In this document: positions 37,689 through 48,603 of the stretch, in pieces | Numbering within the stretch: position 1 is the stretch's first letter | Layout of the letters: each line of letters starts with the position of its first letter | Assembly: GCA_945860595.1 (NCBI GenBank) | Contig: CAMAQV010000005.1 | Span: 35,905 to 99,904 of the forward strand | Direction of reading: 5' to 3' | Length of the DNA stretch: 64,000 nt | DNA from: Comamonas sp. lk | GTDB lineage: Bacteria; Pseudomonadota; Gammaproteobacteria; Burkholderiales; Burkholderiaceae_C | The notes under the pieces: generated by a model | Told to the model about the DNA's origin: nothing | Databases searched by the model: none | The model's input: only the letters and a program-made list of their open reading frames with translations | Program-made: the position numbers and the translations under genes

Positions 37689-39029
37689 ATGCCCCACGCC
37701 CACATCGCATCCACCCTCCAGGCCCAGGGCCTGCACTCTATCCTGGCGCAGTTTTGCGATATCCACGGCGTGGCCAAGGGCAAGCTGGTGCCAGTGGGCA
37801 ATCTGGGGGAATGGATCGAACAGGGTGCGGGCTTTTCCGGCCCCAGCATCTGGGGCACCGGCTTGCCGCGCATGGGCCCGCGCAGCGAGTACTACGGCCG
37901 CATACAGCCCGAGAGTCTTCGGGCCTTGCCCTACATGCCCGGCGTAGCGCACGCGGTCTGCGATGGCTTTGCCGGTGGCCAGCCGCTCGATACCTGTTCG
38001 CGCCAGGTTTTGAAAGCGGCCGTGGCCCGGCTCGATGCCCGGGGCTGGAAGCTTTGGGTGGGCATTGAGCCCGAGTTCTTTTTGTTGAAGGCCGTAGATG
38101 CCGGGCTCGCTCCATCAGTCTGGCAGCTCGCCGATAAGTACGACAACTTGGACAAACCCTCGTACGACATCCGCACCATTCTGCGCAACCAGGGTTTTCT
38201 GGACGGCATGCGCAGCACCCTGGTGGCCCTGGGTTTTGATTTGCAGCAAATCGACCATGAAGACGCCTGCGGCCAGTACGAAATCAACTACCGGTTTGAC
38301 CATGCGCTGGCTGCGGCCGACCGTTTCATGCTGTTCAAGCAAGCCGCGCACGCGGTGGCCGCGCAGCACGGTGCGGTGTTCAGCTGCATGCCCAAGCCCT
38401 TCGCCGGGGCACCGGGCAGCGGCTTGCATTTCCACCTCAGCATCACCGATTCCGAAGGCCGTGCGGTGTTCAGCCAGGCGGGTGGCCTGCTGGGCTTGAG
38501 CCCACTGGGCCAGCAATTCGCTGCCGGTTTGCTGCACCATGCCGACGCGCTCAGCGCCCTGTGCGCCCCAACCGCCAACAGCTACAAACGCCTGGCGGCC
38601 AGCAGCAGTGTCTCGGGCACCACCTGGTCGCCAGTCTGGAAAGCCTGGGGCGACAACAACCGCACCTGCTTGGTTCGCACCGTGGCCGGGCGCATGGAAT
38701 GGCGCCTGCCTGACCCGTCTTGTAATATTTACGCAGCCCTTGCCGCCACCCTGTGCGCCGGGCTGGACGGCATAGACCAGCGCATGGCGCCGCCCGCGCT
38801 CTGCGACGAAGATCTGTACCAACGCCATGCCAGCGGCGCACCCATGCCCCCACGCCTTCCGCGCGATTTGGCGGCGGCGCTGGACGCCTTGCAGGACAAC
38901 GCGGCGCTGCGCGGCCTAGTGGGCGATGCGTTTTGCCAGCTTTTTCTGGAGATCAAGCGCGCCGAGTGGGATGCCTACAGCCAGCAGGTCAGCGACTGGG
39001 AACTGCAGCGCTACGCCGGCTTTTTTTGA
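37689..39029 (+). CDS. glnT: Type III glutamate--ammonia ligase (GMAS-like glutamine synthetase)
   Basis: A glutamine-synthetase-fold ligase of 446 residues. Motifs: FCDIHGVAKGKLVPVGNL, VGIEPEFFLL, DACGQYEINY, GSGLHFHLSI, and WGDNNRTCLVR. This branch includes the type III enzyme often called GlnT and gamma-glutamylmethylamide synthetase, which ligates methylamine to glutamate. It is distinct from PuuA at 14.6 kb. Its position beside a locus with demethylase-like enzymes makes a methylated-amine substrate attractive, but ammonia cannot be excluded. It starts 14 bp after the terminator, so its promoter must overlap the porin-like gene's end or it depends on readthrough. Confidence 0.82.
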   Translation: MPHAHIASTLQAQGLHSILAQFCDIHGVAKGKLVPVGNLGEWIEQGAGFSGPSIWGTGLPRMGPRSEYYGRIQPESLRALPYMPGVAHAVCDGFAGGQPLDTCSRQVLKAAVARLDARGWKLWVGIEPEFFLLKAVDAGLAPSVWQLADKYDNLDKPSYDIRTILRNQGFLDGMRSTLVALGFDLQQIDHEDACGQYEINYRFDHALAAADRFMLFKQAAHAVAAQHGAVFSCMPKPFAGAPGSGLHFHLSITDSEGRAVFSQAGGLLGLSPLGQQFAAGLLHHADALSALCAPTANSYKRLAASSSVSGTTWSPVWKAWGDNNRTCLVRTVAGRMEWRLPDPSCNIYAALAATLCAGLDGIDQRMAPPALCDEDLYQRHASGAPMPPRLPRDLAAALDALQDNAALRGLVGDAFCQLFLEIKRAEWDAYSQQVSDWELQRYAGFF

Positions 39030-39113
39030 GCCGCGCCGGGGGCGCTGGCTAAAATCCGGGCACTTGCGCGGCCCCCAGCGGGCTGTCTCCGCCCCCTACC
39101 TCCTTCCATTCCC

Positions 39114-42100
39114 GTGACCCTGCATATCAGCTCCTTTTCCGGCGGTAACGCCTTGCCCGCTTTCCGTGCGGCGCGTCTGCTGGCGGCCCTGCAGGGGGTG
39201 AGCGCCGACATCGCCAGCATCAGCGCGCAGTATGTGCACCTGGTGGCATCGCACACCGCGCCCGATGCCGCGCTGCATGCGCGCTTGGCGGCATTGCTCG
39301 AATATGGTGACCCGGCCCCTGCCGCGTTGGATGGCGCTGCCCTGTGTGTGGTCGCCCCCCGCCTGGGCACAGTCTCACCCTGGGCTTCCAAAGCCAGCGA
39401 CATCGCCCGCAATTGCGGCTTCGCGGTGGCGCGCATTGAGCGGGTGGTCGCCTACCGCATCGGCTTGCGCAGCAGCTTGTTCTCAAAGCCCACGCTGGGC
39501 CCGGCGCAATGGGCCGCCGCTGCCGCGTTGCTGCACGACCGCATGACCGAGAGCGCCCTAGCCAGCGTGGACGCCGCGCACGCCTTGTTCACGCCTTTGC
39601 AGGCCGCGCCCATGGAGCATGTCGACGTACTCGGCGGCGGGCGTACCGCGCTGGCGCAGGCCAATACCCGCTTCGGTCTGGCGCTGGCTGACGATGAAAT
39701 GGACTACCTGGTGAACGCCTTCACCGGCTTGCAGCGCAACCCCACCGATGTCGAGCTGATGATGTTCGCCCAGGCCAATAGCGAACACTGCCGCCACAAA
39801 ATTTTCAACGCCAGCTTCCGCATCGACGGGCAAGACCAGCCCCATAGCCTGTTCGGCATGATCCGTCACACCCACCAGACCAATCCCCAGCACATGCTGG
39901 TGGCGTATTCGGACAACGCCTCGGTGATGGAGGGTGCGCAGGTGCAGCGTTTTGCGGCAGTGGCCGCTGCACCCGGCGGCACCGTGGTCTCGCCGCGCTA
40001 CACGGCCCAGCCAGCGACCCAGCACATTCTGATGAAGGTTGAAACCCACAACCACCCCACGGCGATTTCGCCTTTCCCCGGTGCATCCACCGGCGCGGGC
40101 GGCGAGATTCGCGACGAAGGGGCCACCGGGCGCGGCTCCAAGCCTAAGGCCGCGCTCACCGGTTTCAGCGTCTCGCGGCTGTGGCCGCAAGCTGGACGGG
40201 CGTTTGGCAAACCCGCGCACATCGCCAGCGCGCTGGACATCATGGTCGACGGCCCGCTGGGGGGAGCCGCCTTTAACAACGAGTTTGGCCGGCCCAACTT
40301 ACTGGGCTACTTCCGCGAATACGAACAAGCGGCGGTCAGCGACATCGACACCGTGCAGCGCGGCTACCACAAGCCCATCATGATTGCCGGTGGTTTGGGT
40401 GTGATTGATGCCGGGCAGACCCACAAAATTGAATTTCCCGCTGGCAGCCTGCTGGTGCAACTCGGCGGGCCGGGTATGCGTATTGGCATGGGCGGCAGTG
40501 CCGCCAGTTCCATGGCCACCGGCACCAACGCGGCAGATCTGGACTTTGACTCCGTACAACGCGGCAACCCCGAAATCCAGCGCCGCGCGCAGGAGGTCAT
40601 CAACCAGTGCTGGCTGCAAGGGGAGAACAACCCGATATTGGCGATTCACGACGTCGGTGCTGGCGGTCTGTCCAATGCCTTTCCCGAACTCACCAATGAC
40701 GCCGGGCGCGGTGCCCGTTTTGACCTGCGCGCGGTGCCGCTGGAAGAAACCGGCATGGCACCCAAAGAAATTTGGTGCAACGAGAGCCAGGAGCGCTACG
40801 TGCTGGCCATCAGCCCCGATGCACTGCCGGGTTTTGAAGCTTTGTGTGCGCGCGAACGCTGCCCCTTTGCCGTGGTCGGCGTGGCCACCGAGGCGCGTGA
40901 TTTGCTGCTGGCCGATGCACAGGGCGACGCGCCGGTGCAGATGCCCATGAACGTGCTGCTGGGCAAGCCGCCCAAAATGCAGCGCGACGTGCGCAGCCTG
41001 CAACGCCACTTCCCGCCTTTGCAACTGGGTGCGCTGACCCTGCAAGACGCCGTGCTGCAGGTGCTGGCCCATCCCACGGTCGCCTCCAAACGCTTTTTGA
41101 TCACGATTGGTGACCGTACCGTCGGCGGCCTGACCCACCGCGACCAGATGGTCGGCCCCTGGCAGGTGCCGGTGGCCGATTGCGCGGTAACGCTGGCCGA
41201 TTACCAGGGCTTTGCTGGTGAGGCCATGGCCATGGGCGAGCGCACGCCGCTGGCCACGCTCAACGCCCCCGCCTCGGGTCGTATGGCGGTGGCCGAGGCT
41301 ATTACCAATTTGCTGGCCGCACCCATGGACTTGTCGCGCGTCAAGCTCTCGGCCAACTGGATGGCGGCCTGCGGCGAACCGGGTGAAGACGCCGCGCTCT
41401 ACGCCACGGTGCAGGCCGTTGGCATGGAGCTGTGTCCGGCTCTGGGCATCTCGATTCCTGTGGGCAAAGACTCTTTGTCCATGCGCACCCAATGGAGCGA
41501 TCCGGACTCGGCGGAAGTGAAAAAAGTCAGCGCACCGGTTTCGCTCATCGTCAGCGCGTTTGTCAGTCTGGCCGATGTGCGTGGCACGCTGACCCCGCAG
41601 CTCGATCGCGAAGCGGACAGCGTGCTGCTGCTGATTGATCTGGGCCAGGGCAAGAACCGCATGGCGGCCAGCGTGCTGGCCCAAACCCTGGATCAGGTTG
41701 GCGACGCAGTGCCTGACCTGGACGATCCATCGCAATTGGTCGCTTTGGTCAAGGCCGTTAACGCCTTGCGTGCCGAAGGAAAAATTCTGGCTTACCACGA
41801 CCGCAGCGACGGCGGCTTGCTGGCCACGGTGGCTGAAATGGCTTTTGCCGGACGCGTCGGCGTGGCGCTGAATGTGGACATGCTGGTGCTGGAAGGTGAT
41901 GGCCTGTCCGACAGCCGCATGGACGTGGGCGACAGCAAAAACTGGGCGACCCAGGTCGGCGCGCGGCGCGAGGAGCGCACCCTGCAGGCCCTATTTAACG
42001 AGGAGCTCGGCGTGGTGCTGCAGGTGCGTAGCGCCGACAAGGCGGCCGTGATGCAGGTGCTGCGCGAAAACGGCCTGGCCCAGCACAGCCATGTGATTGG

Positions 42101-43133
42101 ATCCACCCGGCCCCAGAGCAGCAGCATGGAAGCGGGCAAGGGCATGCTGCAAATCTGGCGCGACGCCCGGGCGATTTTCAGTGCCTCGTTGGACGATTTA
42201 CAGCAGGTTTGGGACAGCGTCTCGTGGAAGATCTGCCAGCAGCGTGACAACCCGGCTTGTGCCGATGCGGAGCACGCAGCTGCCGGACGTGCGGATGACC
42301 CGGGCCTGCACATCCATCTGCCGGAGCCGGTTCAGACACTGCTGGCCCATCCCCCGGCGCTGCTGCTGCGCCGCCCGGCAGTGGCCATTCTGCGCGAGCA
42401 GGGCGTGAATTCCCACGTGGAGATGGCCTACGCCTTCACGCAGGCCGGTTTTGACGCATTTGATGTGCACATGAGCGATGTGCAAAGCGGCCGCGCCAAG
42501 CTGGCCGACTTCCAAGGCGTGGTCGCCTGCGGTGGCTTCAGCTATGGCGACACCCTGGGTGCAGGCATAGGCTGGGCCCGCTCCATCACCTTTAACCCGG
42601 CGCTGGCTGCGCAGTTCCAGGCGTTTTTCGCCCGCAGCGATACCTTCGGGCTGGGCGTGTGCAACGGCTGCCAGATGTTTGCCGAGCTGGCCGACATCAT
42701 CCCCGGCGCGCAGCACTGGCCGCGTTTCACGACCAACCAGAGCCAGCGCTTTGAGGCACGCCTGAGCCTGGTCGAGGTACTGGATTCGCCCTCGATCTTC
42801 TTGCGTGGCATGGCTGGAGCGCGCCTGCCCGTGGCGGTGGCGCACGGTGAGGGCTTCGCCAACTTCGCCCGCCGCGGCGATGCGGCGCAGGCGCTGGCAG
42901 CGCTGCGTTTTGTGGACCACCACGCCGCACCCACCGAGGCCTACCCCTTCAACCCCAACGGCAGTCCAGGCGGGCTGACGGGCGTCACCACCGCCGACGG
43001 CCGCTTCACCGCTCTCATGCCCCACCCTGAGCGGGTGTTTCGCAACATCCAGATGAGCTGGACCTCCTTGGATCTGGACGCGGCCAGCCCTTGGGCGCAG
43101 ATCTGGCGTAACGCGCGCAAGTGGGTGGGCTAG
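39114..43133 (+). CDS. purL: Phosphoribosylformylglycinamidine synthase
   Basis: Fourth step of purine synthesis: converts FGAR to FGAM with glutamine and ATP. The full-length fused enzyme of 1339 residues has an N-terminal PurS-like part, two AIRS-type ATP-binding halves ([28 protein letters not shown]), and a C-terminal glutaminase with C1183 (GVCNGCQMF), H1304 and E1306 (MPHPERVF). The start is GTG 39114. A shared terminator follows. Confidence 0.98.
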   Translation: MTLHISSFSGGNALPAFRAARLLAALQGVSADIASISAQYVHLVASHTAPDAALHARLAALLEYGDPAPAALDGAALCVVAPRLGTVSPWASKASDIARNCGFAVARIERVVAYRIGLRSSLFSKPTLGPAQWAAAAALLHDRMTESALASVDAAHALFTPLQAAPMEHVDVLGGGRTALAQANTRFGLALADDEMDYLVNAFTGLQRNPTDVELMMFAQANSEHCRHKIFNASFRIDGQDQPHSLFGMIRHTHQTNPQHMLVAYSDNASVMEGAQVQRFAAVAAAPGGTVVSPRYTAQPATQHILMKVETHNHPTAISPFPGASTGAGGEIRDEGATGRGSKPKAALTGFSVSRLWPQAGRAFGKPAHIASALDIMVDGPLGGAAFNNEFGRPNLLGYFREYEQAAVSDIDTVQRGYHKPIMIAGGLGVIDAGQTHKIEFPAGSLLVQLGGPGMRIGMGGSAASSMATGTNAADLDFDSVQRGNPEIQRRAQEVINQCWLQGENNPILAIHDVGAGGLSNAFPELTNDAGRGARFDLRAVPLEETGMAPKEIWCNESQERYVLAISPDALPGFEALCARERCPFAVVGVATEARDLLLADAQGDAPVQMPMNVLLGKPPKMQRDVRSLQRHFPPLQLGALTLQDAVLQVLAHPTVASKRFLITIGDRTVGGLTHRDQMVGPWQVPVADCAVTLADYQGFAGEAMAMGERTPLATLNAPASGRMAVAEAITNLLAAPMDLSRVKLSANWMAACGEPGEDAALYATVQAVGMELCPALGISIPVGKDSLSMRTQWSDPDSAEVKKVSAPVSLIVSAFVSLADVRGTLTPQLDREADSVLLLIDLGQGKNRMAASVLAQTLDQVGDAVPDLDDPSQLVALVKAVNALRAEGKILAYHDRSDGGLLATVAEMAFAGRVGVALNVDMLVLEGDGLSDSRMDVGDSKNWATQVGARREERTLQALFNEELGVVLQVRSADKAAVMQVLRENGLAQHSHVIGSTRPQSSSMEAGKGMLQIWRDARAIFSASLDDLQQVWDSVSWKICQQRDNPACADAEHAAAGRADDPGLHIHLPEPVQTLLAHPPALLLRRPAVAILREQGVNSHVEMAYAFTQAGFDAFDVHMSDVQSGRAKLADFQGVVACGGFSYGDTLGAGIGWARSITFNPALAAQFQAFFARSDTFGLGVCNGCQMFAELADIIPGAQHWPRFTTNQSQRFEARLSLVEVLDSPSIFLRGMAGARLPVAVAHGEGFANFARRGDAAQALAALRFVDHHAAPTEAYPFNPNGSPGGLTGVTTADGRFTALMPHPERVFRNIQMSWTSLDLDAASPWAQIWRNARKWVG

Positions 43134-43146
43134 CGCGCTCAGACGA

Positions 43147-43176
43147 AAAAAAGCCCGGTTGAACCGGGCTTTTTGC
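43147..43176. terminator. Bidirectional terminator between purL and the PpiC-type isomerase gene
   Basis: The stem AAGCCCGG / CCGGGCTT (43151-43158 and 43164-43171) has a five-base loop. It is flanked by an A-run on the left and a T-run on the right, so it can end transcription from both converging genes. Confidence 0.92.
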
Positions 43177-43205
43177 TGCCGTAGCGTGTGCTACCGCGCT
43201 ATGCC

Positions 43206-43988
43206 TTATTCGATCCGGGCCTTGGCCCGCAGCTCTTCAATGTAGGCACTGCTTTTTTGCTGCATCAGCTGCTGCACGATTTGTGGCTTGACATCTTCGA
43301 TCTTGGGCAACTGGGCTTCCCGCACGTCGTCCACACGGATGATGTGGAAGCCGAACTGCGACTTCACCGGTGTTTCACTCGTTTTGCCTTTGCCCAGCAC
43401 CACCATCGCATCGGAAAATTCCTTGACGTAGGAGCTTGGGCTGGCCCATTCCAACTCGCCGCCTTTGGCTCCTGAGCCGGTGTCCTTAGACGATTTTTTG
43501 GCGATGTCCGCAAACTTGCCGCCTTTTTTCAACTGGGCAATGATTTTCTTGGCTTCGTCTTCTTTGCCGACCAGGATGTGGCTGGCTTTGTATTCCTTGC
43601 CGCTGTTGGCCGCTGCGAATTTGTCGTACTCGCCCTGGACTTCGGCGTCGGTGGGTGCATGGGTTTTCTGGAAGTCGGCCATCACGTCATTGACCAGCAG
43701 GTTTTGCCGGATCAACTCGACTTGCGCTTTGAAGTCGTCGGTGGCATCCAGGCCGCGCTTCTGCCCTTCCTGACTGAGGATTTCAAACAGCACCAGACGG
43801 TCTTTGATTTGTGCTGCAGCGTCCGCAGGCGCGGGCTTGCCGGCGCGCTCCATTTGGCGCAGCATGGCGTCCAGGCGGCTGGTCGGAACCGCTTTGCCAT
43901 TGACGATGGCGATGTTTTGCGCCATGGCACCGAGGCTGGCGGCAGCGAGCAGCGCGACCATGGCGCTGCGGGTGAAGTACGTTGTCAT
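43206..43988 (-). CDS. Periplasmic parvulin-type peptidyl-prolyl isomerase
   Basis: A 260-residue folding helper with a signal peptide (MVALLAAASLGAMAQ). The N-terminal chaperone-like helical part is followed by a PpiC/parvulin domain at about residues 132-223: KASHILVGKEDEAKKI, GGELEWASPSSYVKEF, TPVKSQFGFHIIRVDD. This is the small Burkholderiales type rather than SurA. It is the last gene of a minus-strand run with bolA, yciB, msrB and selO. Confidence 0.92.
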   Translation of the reverse strand: MTTYFTRSAMVALLAAASLGAMAQNIAIVNGKAVPTSRLDAMLRQMERAGKPAPADAAAQIKDRLVLFEILSQEGQKRGLDATDDFKAQVELIRQNLLVNDVMADFQKTHAPTDAEVQGEYDKFAAANSGKEYKASHILVGKEDEAKKIIAQLKKGGKFADIAKKSSKDTGSGAKGGELEWASPSSYVKEFSDAMVVLGKGKTSETPVKSQFGFHIIRVDDVREAQLPKIEDVKPQIVQQLMQQKSSAYIEELRAKARIE

Positions 43989-44049
43989 GCAAATTCCTTA
44001 GTGGGAGGGGGACAGAGAAAACCGATTGGGGGAAATGTTTGAAAAGCCA

Positions 44050-44316
44050 TCAGGCCAGGATTTCGATCGCAAGGGCGTGCAGGCCACGCTCTGGAAAATC
44101 GTGCAGGGCATCATACACAAGGCGGTGGCGCGCCACGCGGGACAAACCGGTAAACAAAGGTGAAGCAATCCGTACCCGGAAATGCGTGCCGATACCGCTT
44201 GCGTCGGCACCGGCGTGGCCTGCATGTTGCGCGCTCTCGTCCAGCACGTCCAGGGCAGTGGGTGCGCAGTGCCCACGCAGGCGCGCCTCGATGTCTGCGG
44301 TGCGGATATCACTCAC
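44050..44316 (-). CDS. bolA: BolA family protein
   Basis: An 88-residue protein with the BolA fold: [13 protein letters not shown], then [28 protein letters not shown], then [10 protein letters not shown]. The conserved [17 protein letters not shown] helix and histidine suit partnership with monothiol glutaredoxins in iron-sulfur handling. The start is GTG 44316, overlapping the yciB stop (GTGA). Longer in-frame starts upstream lie inside yciB and are unlikely. Confidence 0.9.
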   Translation of the reverse strand: MSDIRTADIEARLRGHCAPTALDVLDESAQHAGHAGADASGIGTHFRVRIASPLFTGLSRVARHRLVYDALHDFPERGLHALAIEILA

Positions 44317-44861
44317 GGCGCCACCTCGTCGTCGGCGCTGGCCTGCATGTGGCGGGAGATGTAAATACCCTGCCCAAGGATAAAGGCCAAGGGAAATATA
44401 TAGCCCCACAGTTTGAAGTCCACCCATTCTTCGGTTGTGAAGTTGTGCGCCACGTAGGCATTGGCCAGCGCCATGAAAGCGCAGTACAGAACCCAGGCCC
44501 CATTCAGGCGACTCCACACGGGGTCAGGCAATTCCAGCTGGCTGCCGAGCAGGCCCTTGATCGGTGATTTTTTGAAAACCCAGGTGGCCAGTGCCAGCGC
44601 CAGCGCCATGCCGCAGTACAGAACCGTGGGTTTCCATTTGATGAAGCGCTCATCGTGCAGACCCAGCGTCATCGCGCCGAAACCCAGCACCAGCACCAGC
44701 GTGACCTTGTGCATGGTTTGCAGGCTGCGCTCGCGCAGGTAAATCACCGCCATTTGCACAGTTGTGGCGGCCATCAGCACGGCGGTTGCGGTGTAGATGT
44801 CAGACAGCTTGTAGCTGACAAAAAACAGCAGGATGGGAAAGAAGTCGAGTAGCAGTTTCAT
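44313..44861 (-). CDS. yciB: Septation protein A / inner-membrane protein YciB
   Basis: A 182-residue inner-membrane protein with about five helices. It starts [28 protein letters not shown], a family hallmark, and contains [18 protein letters not shown] and [20 protein letters not shown]. The family affects septation and envelope integrity. It overlaps msrB by four bases and bolA by four, indicating one transcript. Confidence 0.95.
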   Translation of the reverse strand: MKLLLDFFPILLFFVSYKLSDIYTATAVLMAATTVQMAVIYLRERSLQTMHKVTLVLVLGFGAMTLGLHDERFIKWKPTVLYCGMALALALATWVFKKSPIKGLLGSQLELPDPVWSRLNGAWVLYCAFMALANAYVAHNFTTEEWVDFKLWGYIFPLAFILGQGIYISRHMQASADDEVAP

Positions 44862-45292
44862 TTTTGGGTGTCGCTATCAGGACCAGCTGCCTCAAAGTGC
44901 AGCGAGGCCGAATTCATGCAGTAGCGCAAGCCGGTGGGAGCCGGGCCGTCGTCAAACACATGGCCCAGATGCGCGCTACATTGGGTGCACACCGTTTCCA
45001 CCCGCACCATGCCCAGGCTGGCGTCGCGGTGTTCGGTGATGGCGTCCGGATCGGCCGGTGTGTGGAAGCTGGGCCAGCCGCATCCGGCGTCAAATTTGGT
45101 GCCGGACTCGAAGAGCAACGCCTCGCAGCAAATGCAGCGGTACACGCCGCTAGCCCACTGGGTTTCATACCGACCCGTGAAAGGGCGCTCGGTAGCGGCG
45201 TGGCGGGTGACCTGGAAGGCCAGGGGCTCGGCCCCTTTGGCGGCAAGCAATTCACGCCATTGGGCGTCGGTTTTCTGGATGGCAGGTGGCAT
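44858..45292 (-). CDS. msrB: Peptide-methionine (R)-S-oxide reductase
   Basis: Repairs oxidised methionine (R form). The 144-residue protein has the zinc ligands C53, C56, C102 and C105, and the catalytic cysteine C125 in [23 protein letters not shown] and GCGWPSF are family-typical. It overlaps yciB by four bases. Confidence 0.96.
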   Translation of the reverse strand: MPPAIQKTDAQWRELLAAKGAEPLAFQVTRHAATERPFTGRYETQWASGVYRCICCEALLFESGTKFDAGCGWPSFHTPADPDAITEHRDASLGMVRVETVCTQCSAHLGHVFDDGPAPTGLRYCMNSASLHFEAAGPDSDTQK

Positions 45293-45327
45293 GGCGCAAT
45301 AGATAGTCGGGTGAAAGGGCTAGATGT

Positions 45328-46836
45328 TCAGGAGCTGCAGCTGATTTCAATGCCTTGCGCCCAGTCGGGTGGCAGGGCGGTGAATTCTGGGTGTGCAAGC
45401 GGTTCATCAAAGGGTGCATCCAGCGCGCGGTGGAGCTGCGCAAGCGGGACGAAGTCGCCACCCTGCGCGGCGCGTATAGCCAGTTCACCCAGGTGGTTGC
45501 GCAAGACCACGGCGGGGTTGGTGCGCAGCATAGAAATAGGCTGCGACAGCGCGGACAGTTGCGCGTGTGCGCGGTCAAAAGTATCCAACCAAACCAAGGC
45601 CGCGCTGGGGTCAACAAACAGATCCTGCACGCGTTGTGCGCTGTCTTCGCTGCCGCCGGCACGCAGGCTCAGGCGGCGCCAAAACAGGGTGAGGTCCGCG
45701 CGCTGCGCGGCAAGCAGTTCCAGGGCGCTGGTGTACAACGGGGTGAGCGACGGGTCGGCTTCTGAGAACCCGAGCTTGCGCGCCATAGCCAAATCAAAGG
45801 CCCGGGCATAGGCGGGTTTGAAGGCTTCCAGCACCGCCACCGTGGCGTCGTGGTCGTCGATGAGTGGCAGCAGCGCCTGACCCAAGCAAAACAAGTTCCA
45901 GTACACCACGCCCGGTTGGCGGTTGAAGGCGTAGCGGCCCTGGGTGTCCGAGTGGTTGCAGATGTGTGCCGGATCAAACGCGTCCAGAAACTGAAAAGGG
46001 CCGTAGTCCAGCGTCAGGCCCAGGATGCTCATGTTGTCGGTGTTCAAAACCCCGTGGCAAAAGCCTACGGACTGCCACAGCGCAACCAGCTGGGCGCTAC
46101 GCTGCGTGACCGCGCGCAGCAACGCCAGGTAGGGCGGCTCATCAGCCGCCAGGCACTCAGGGTAATGGTGGGTGATGACGAAATCGGCCAGTTGTTGCAG
46201 CGATTCGATGTCACCCTTGGCCGAGAAATGCTCAAAGTGGCCAAAACGGATAAAGCTGGGTGCTACGCGGGTGACCACCGCGGCAGTTTCCGCTTGCTCG
46301 CGCCAGACGGTGGTCGGCGAACCGATCAGGCACAGGGCGCTGCTGCTTGGAATGCCTAAGCCACGCATGGCCTGGCTGGCCAGAAATTCGCGCACCGAGC
46401 TGCGCAGCACCGCGCGGCCATCGGCGCGGCGTGAAAACGGTGTGGGCCCCGCGCCTTTGAGCTGCACTTCAAGCCCTTGGCGCTCGCCCAGCAAAATCGC
46501 GCGTCCGTCGCCAAGTTGTCCAGCCCATACGCCAAATTGGTGGCCACTGTATACAGTGGCCATCGGCTGCACCGGCAAACCGGGGTTGCCGCTGAGCGTG
46601 TGCAGCCAGGCTGCGTCCTGCGCCCAGCCTGCGGGCAGGTCCAGCGCGCGGGCGGTCGGGTGGTCATGGGCAATCCAGTGAGGTTCTGTCAACGGAGTCG
46701 GGTTGTGGTCTGCAAAAAAAGCCGCGCCCAGTTGGCGCATCCGTGCGGTATCAAAGGGCGATGCCGCTGCCACGGCTGACGCGGCGGCGGCATGGGAGGT
46801 GGACACTTGATGGTCGGCAACGAGCATGGGGCGCAT
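45328..46836 (-). CDS. selO: Protein adenylyltransferase SelO (YdiU/UPF0061)
   Basis: A pseudokinase-fold enzyme that transfers AMP to proteins and is linked to redox stress. The 502-residue protein shows YSGHQFGVWAGQLGDGRAILLGE, QLKGAGPTPFSRRADGRAVLRSSVREFL, VLNTDNMSILGLTLDYGPFQFLD, and the conserved C-terminal cysteine in ISCSS (selenocysteine in animals). ATG 46836 or 46827 may be the start. Next to msrB, another redox gene, 35 bp upstream of it. Confidence 0.95.
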   Translation of the reverse strand: MRPMLVADHQVSTSHAAAASAVAAASPFDTARMRQLGAAFFADHNPTPLTEPHWIAHDHPTARALDLPAGWAQDAAWLHTLSGNPGLPVQPMATVYSGHQFGVWAGQLGDGRAILLGERQGLEVQLKGAGPTPFSRRADGRAVLRSSVREFLASQAMRGLGIPSSSALCLIGSPTTVWREQAETAAVVTRVAPSFIRFGHFEHFSAKGDIESLQQLADFVITHHYPECLAADEPPYLALLRAVTQRSAQLVALWQSVGFCHGVLNTDNMSILGLTLDYGPFQFLDAFDPAHICNHSDTQGRYAFNRQPGVVYWNLFCLGQALLPLIDDHDATVAVLEAFKPAYARAFDLAMARKLGFSEADPSLTPLYTSALELLAAQRADLTLFWRRLSLRAGGSEDSAQRVQDLFVDPSAALVWLDTFDRAHAQLSALSQPISMLRTNPAVVLRNHLGELAIRAAQGGDFVPLAQLHRALDAPFDEPLAHPEFTALPPDWAQGIEISCSS

Positions 46837-46933
46837 TGTCGACGAATCCCTTCACCGGGCGCTGTGTGGTTCTGAATTACCATGCGAACGCATTTTTCTG
46901 CCACGGCCCTGCGCCCACACTGGAGTTGTTTTC

Positions 46934-48562
46934 ATGCTCGGACTCATGCAAGACCAGCCGCTGCTGATTTCGTCGATGATTGAATTCGCGCAACGCCACC
47001 ACGGTGACGCCGAAATCGTCTCGCGCCGGGTAGAGGGTGATATCCACCGCACCCACTACGCGCAGGTCGCCCAGCGCGCGCGCCAGGTGGCCAACGCGCT
47101 CGACGCCTTGGGCCTGCAGTTCAGTGACCGGGTTGCCACCCTCGCCTGGAACGGCTACCGGCACCTGGAGGCTTACTTTGGCGTCAGCGGATCGGGCCGG
47201 GTGCTGCACACGCTGAACCCGCGCCTGCATCCGGACCAGATCGTCTGGATCGCCAACCATGCAGAAGACCAGGTGCTGTGTTTTGACATGACTTTTTTGC
47301 CTATTGTCAAAGCCATTCACGGCCGCTGCAGCACGATCCAACATTACGTGGCTTTCTGCGATGCCGACAAGCTGCCCGCCGACAGCGGCATACCGAATCT
47401 GCACAGTTACGAGGCGCTGGTGCAGGCCCAGCCCACGCACTACACCTGGGCGATGTTTGACGAGAACGCCGCATCCAGCCTGTGCTACACCAGCGGCACG
47501 ACCGGCAACCCCAAAGGCGTTTTGTACAGCCACCGCTCTACTGTGCTGCACGCTTTTGGCTGCGCGATGCCGGATGCGCTGAACCTCAGCGCCCGCGACA
47601 GCGTGTTGCCGGTGGTGCCCATGTTCCACGTCAATGCTTGGGGGCTGCCCTATGGCTGCGCGATGACCGGCGCAAAGATGGTGTTTCCCGGCCCGGCCAT
47701 GGATGGCAAATCGATTTACGAGCTGATCGAGAGCGAGCAGGTATCCTTCGCCGCCGGTGTGCCAACGGTATGGCAGATGCTGCTGGCACACATGGGCCAG
47801 GGGGGACTGCGGTTTTCGTCGCTCAAGCGCACGGTGATTGGCGGATCGGCTTGTCCGCCCGCCATGTTGGCTGCCTTCAATGATGACTATGGCGTGGAAG
47901 TCCTGCATGCCTGGGGTATGACGGAAATGTCGCCACTGGGTACGGTGTGTACGCTCAAGAACAAGCACCAGGCGTTGGACGAGGCCGCAAAAATGACAGT
48001 ACGGGCCAAGCAGGGCCGTGGCATGTATGGCGTGGACATGAAGATCGTGGACGACGATGGGGCGGAGTTGCCCTGGGACGGCAAAGCCTACGGCGATTTG
48101 CTGGTGAAAGGCCCGTGGATTTTGAGTGCCTATTTCAAAAACGAGGGCGGCTCGCCGCTGGTCGAAGGCTGGTTCCCCACCGGCGACGTGGCCACCATCG
48201 ACCCGGACGGCTATATGCAGATTACCGACCGCAGCAAAGATGTGATCAAGTCCGGTGGCGAGTGGATCAGCTCCATTGATATCGAGAACATCGGCATGGC
48301 CCACCCGGCGATTGCCATGGCCGCCTGCATCGGTATGGCCCACCCCAAGTGGGACGAGCGTCCGGTGCTGGTGGCGGTAAAAAAGCCCGGCTCGGAAGTC
48401 ACCCGAGAAGCCGTTTTGGCGTTCTTCGAGGGGAAGACTGCCAAATGGCAAATTCCGGACGATGTGCTTTTTGTCGACGCGATTCCACTGGGCGGAACCG
48501 GCAAGATGCAAAAGACCAAGCTGCGCGAGATGCTGGCTGATTACCGGCTGCCCGCGCACTAA
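46934..48562 (+). CDS. AMP-forming acyl-CoA ligase (methylthiopropionyl-CoA/fatty-acyl-CoA ligase group)
   Basis: A 542-residue ANL-family ligase that activates a carboxylic acid to its CoA ester. Motifs: YTSGTTGNPKGVLYSHRS (ATP loop), HAWGMTEMSPLGTVC, GWFPTGDVATIDPDGYMQITDRSKDVIKSGGEWIS, and the catalytic lysine region GGTGKMQKTKLRE. The start MLGLMQDQPLLIS is typical of a Burkholderiales group variously annotated as medium/long-chain acyl-CoA or 3-(methylthio)propionyl-CoA ligase. It leads a cluster with Liv transport, FadB-like and thiolase genes. Confidence 0.88.
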   Translation: MLGLMQDQPLLISSMIEFAQRHHGDAEIVSRRVEGDIHRTHYAQVAQRARQVANALDALGLQFSDRVATLAWNGYRHLEAYFGVSGSGRVLHTLNPRLHPDQIVWIANHAEDQVLCFDMTFLPIVKAIHGRCSTIQHYVAFCDADKLPADSGIPNLHSYEALVQAQPTHYTWAMFDENAASSLCYTSGTTGNPKGVLYSHRSTVLHAFGCAMPDALNLSARDSVLPVVPMFHVNAWGLPYGCAMTGAKMVFPGPAMDGKSIYELIESEQVSFAAGVPTVWQMLLAHMGQGGLRFSSLKRTVIGGSACPPAMLAAFNDDYGVEVLHAWGMTEMSPLGTVCTLKNKHQALDEAAKMTVRAKQGRGMYGVDMKIVDDDGAELPWDGKAYGDLLVKGPWILSAYFKNEGGSPLVEGWFPTGDVATIDPDGYMQITDRSKDVIKSGGEWISSIDIENIGMAHPAIAMAACIGMAHPKWDERPVLVAVKKPGSEVTREAVLAFFEGKTAKWQIPDDVLFVDAIPLGGTGKMQKTKLREMLADYRLPAH

Positions 48563-48603
48563 GCCCCATGGCAGCGCGGCGGCGCGCTGCCTGATCGCAC
48601 GGC

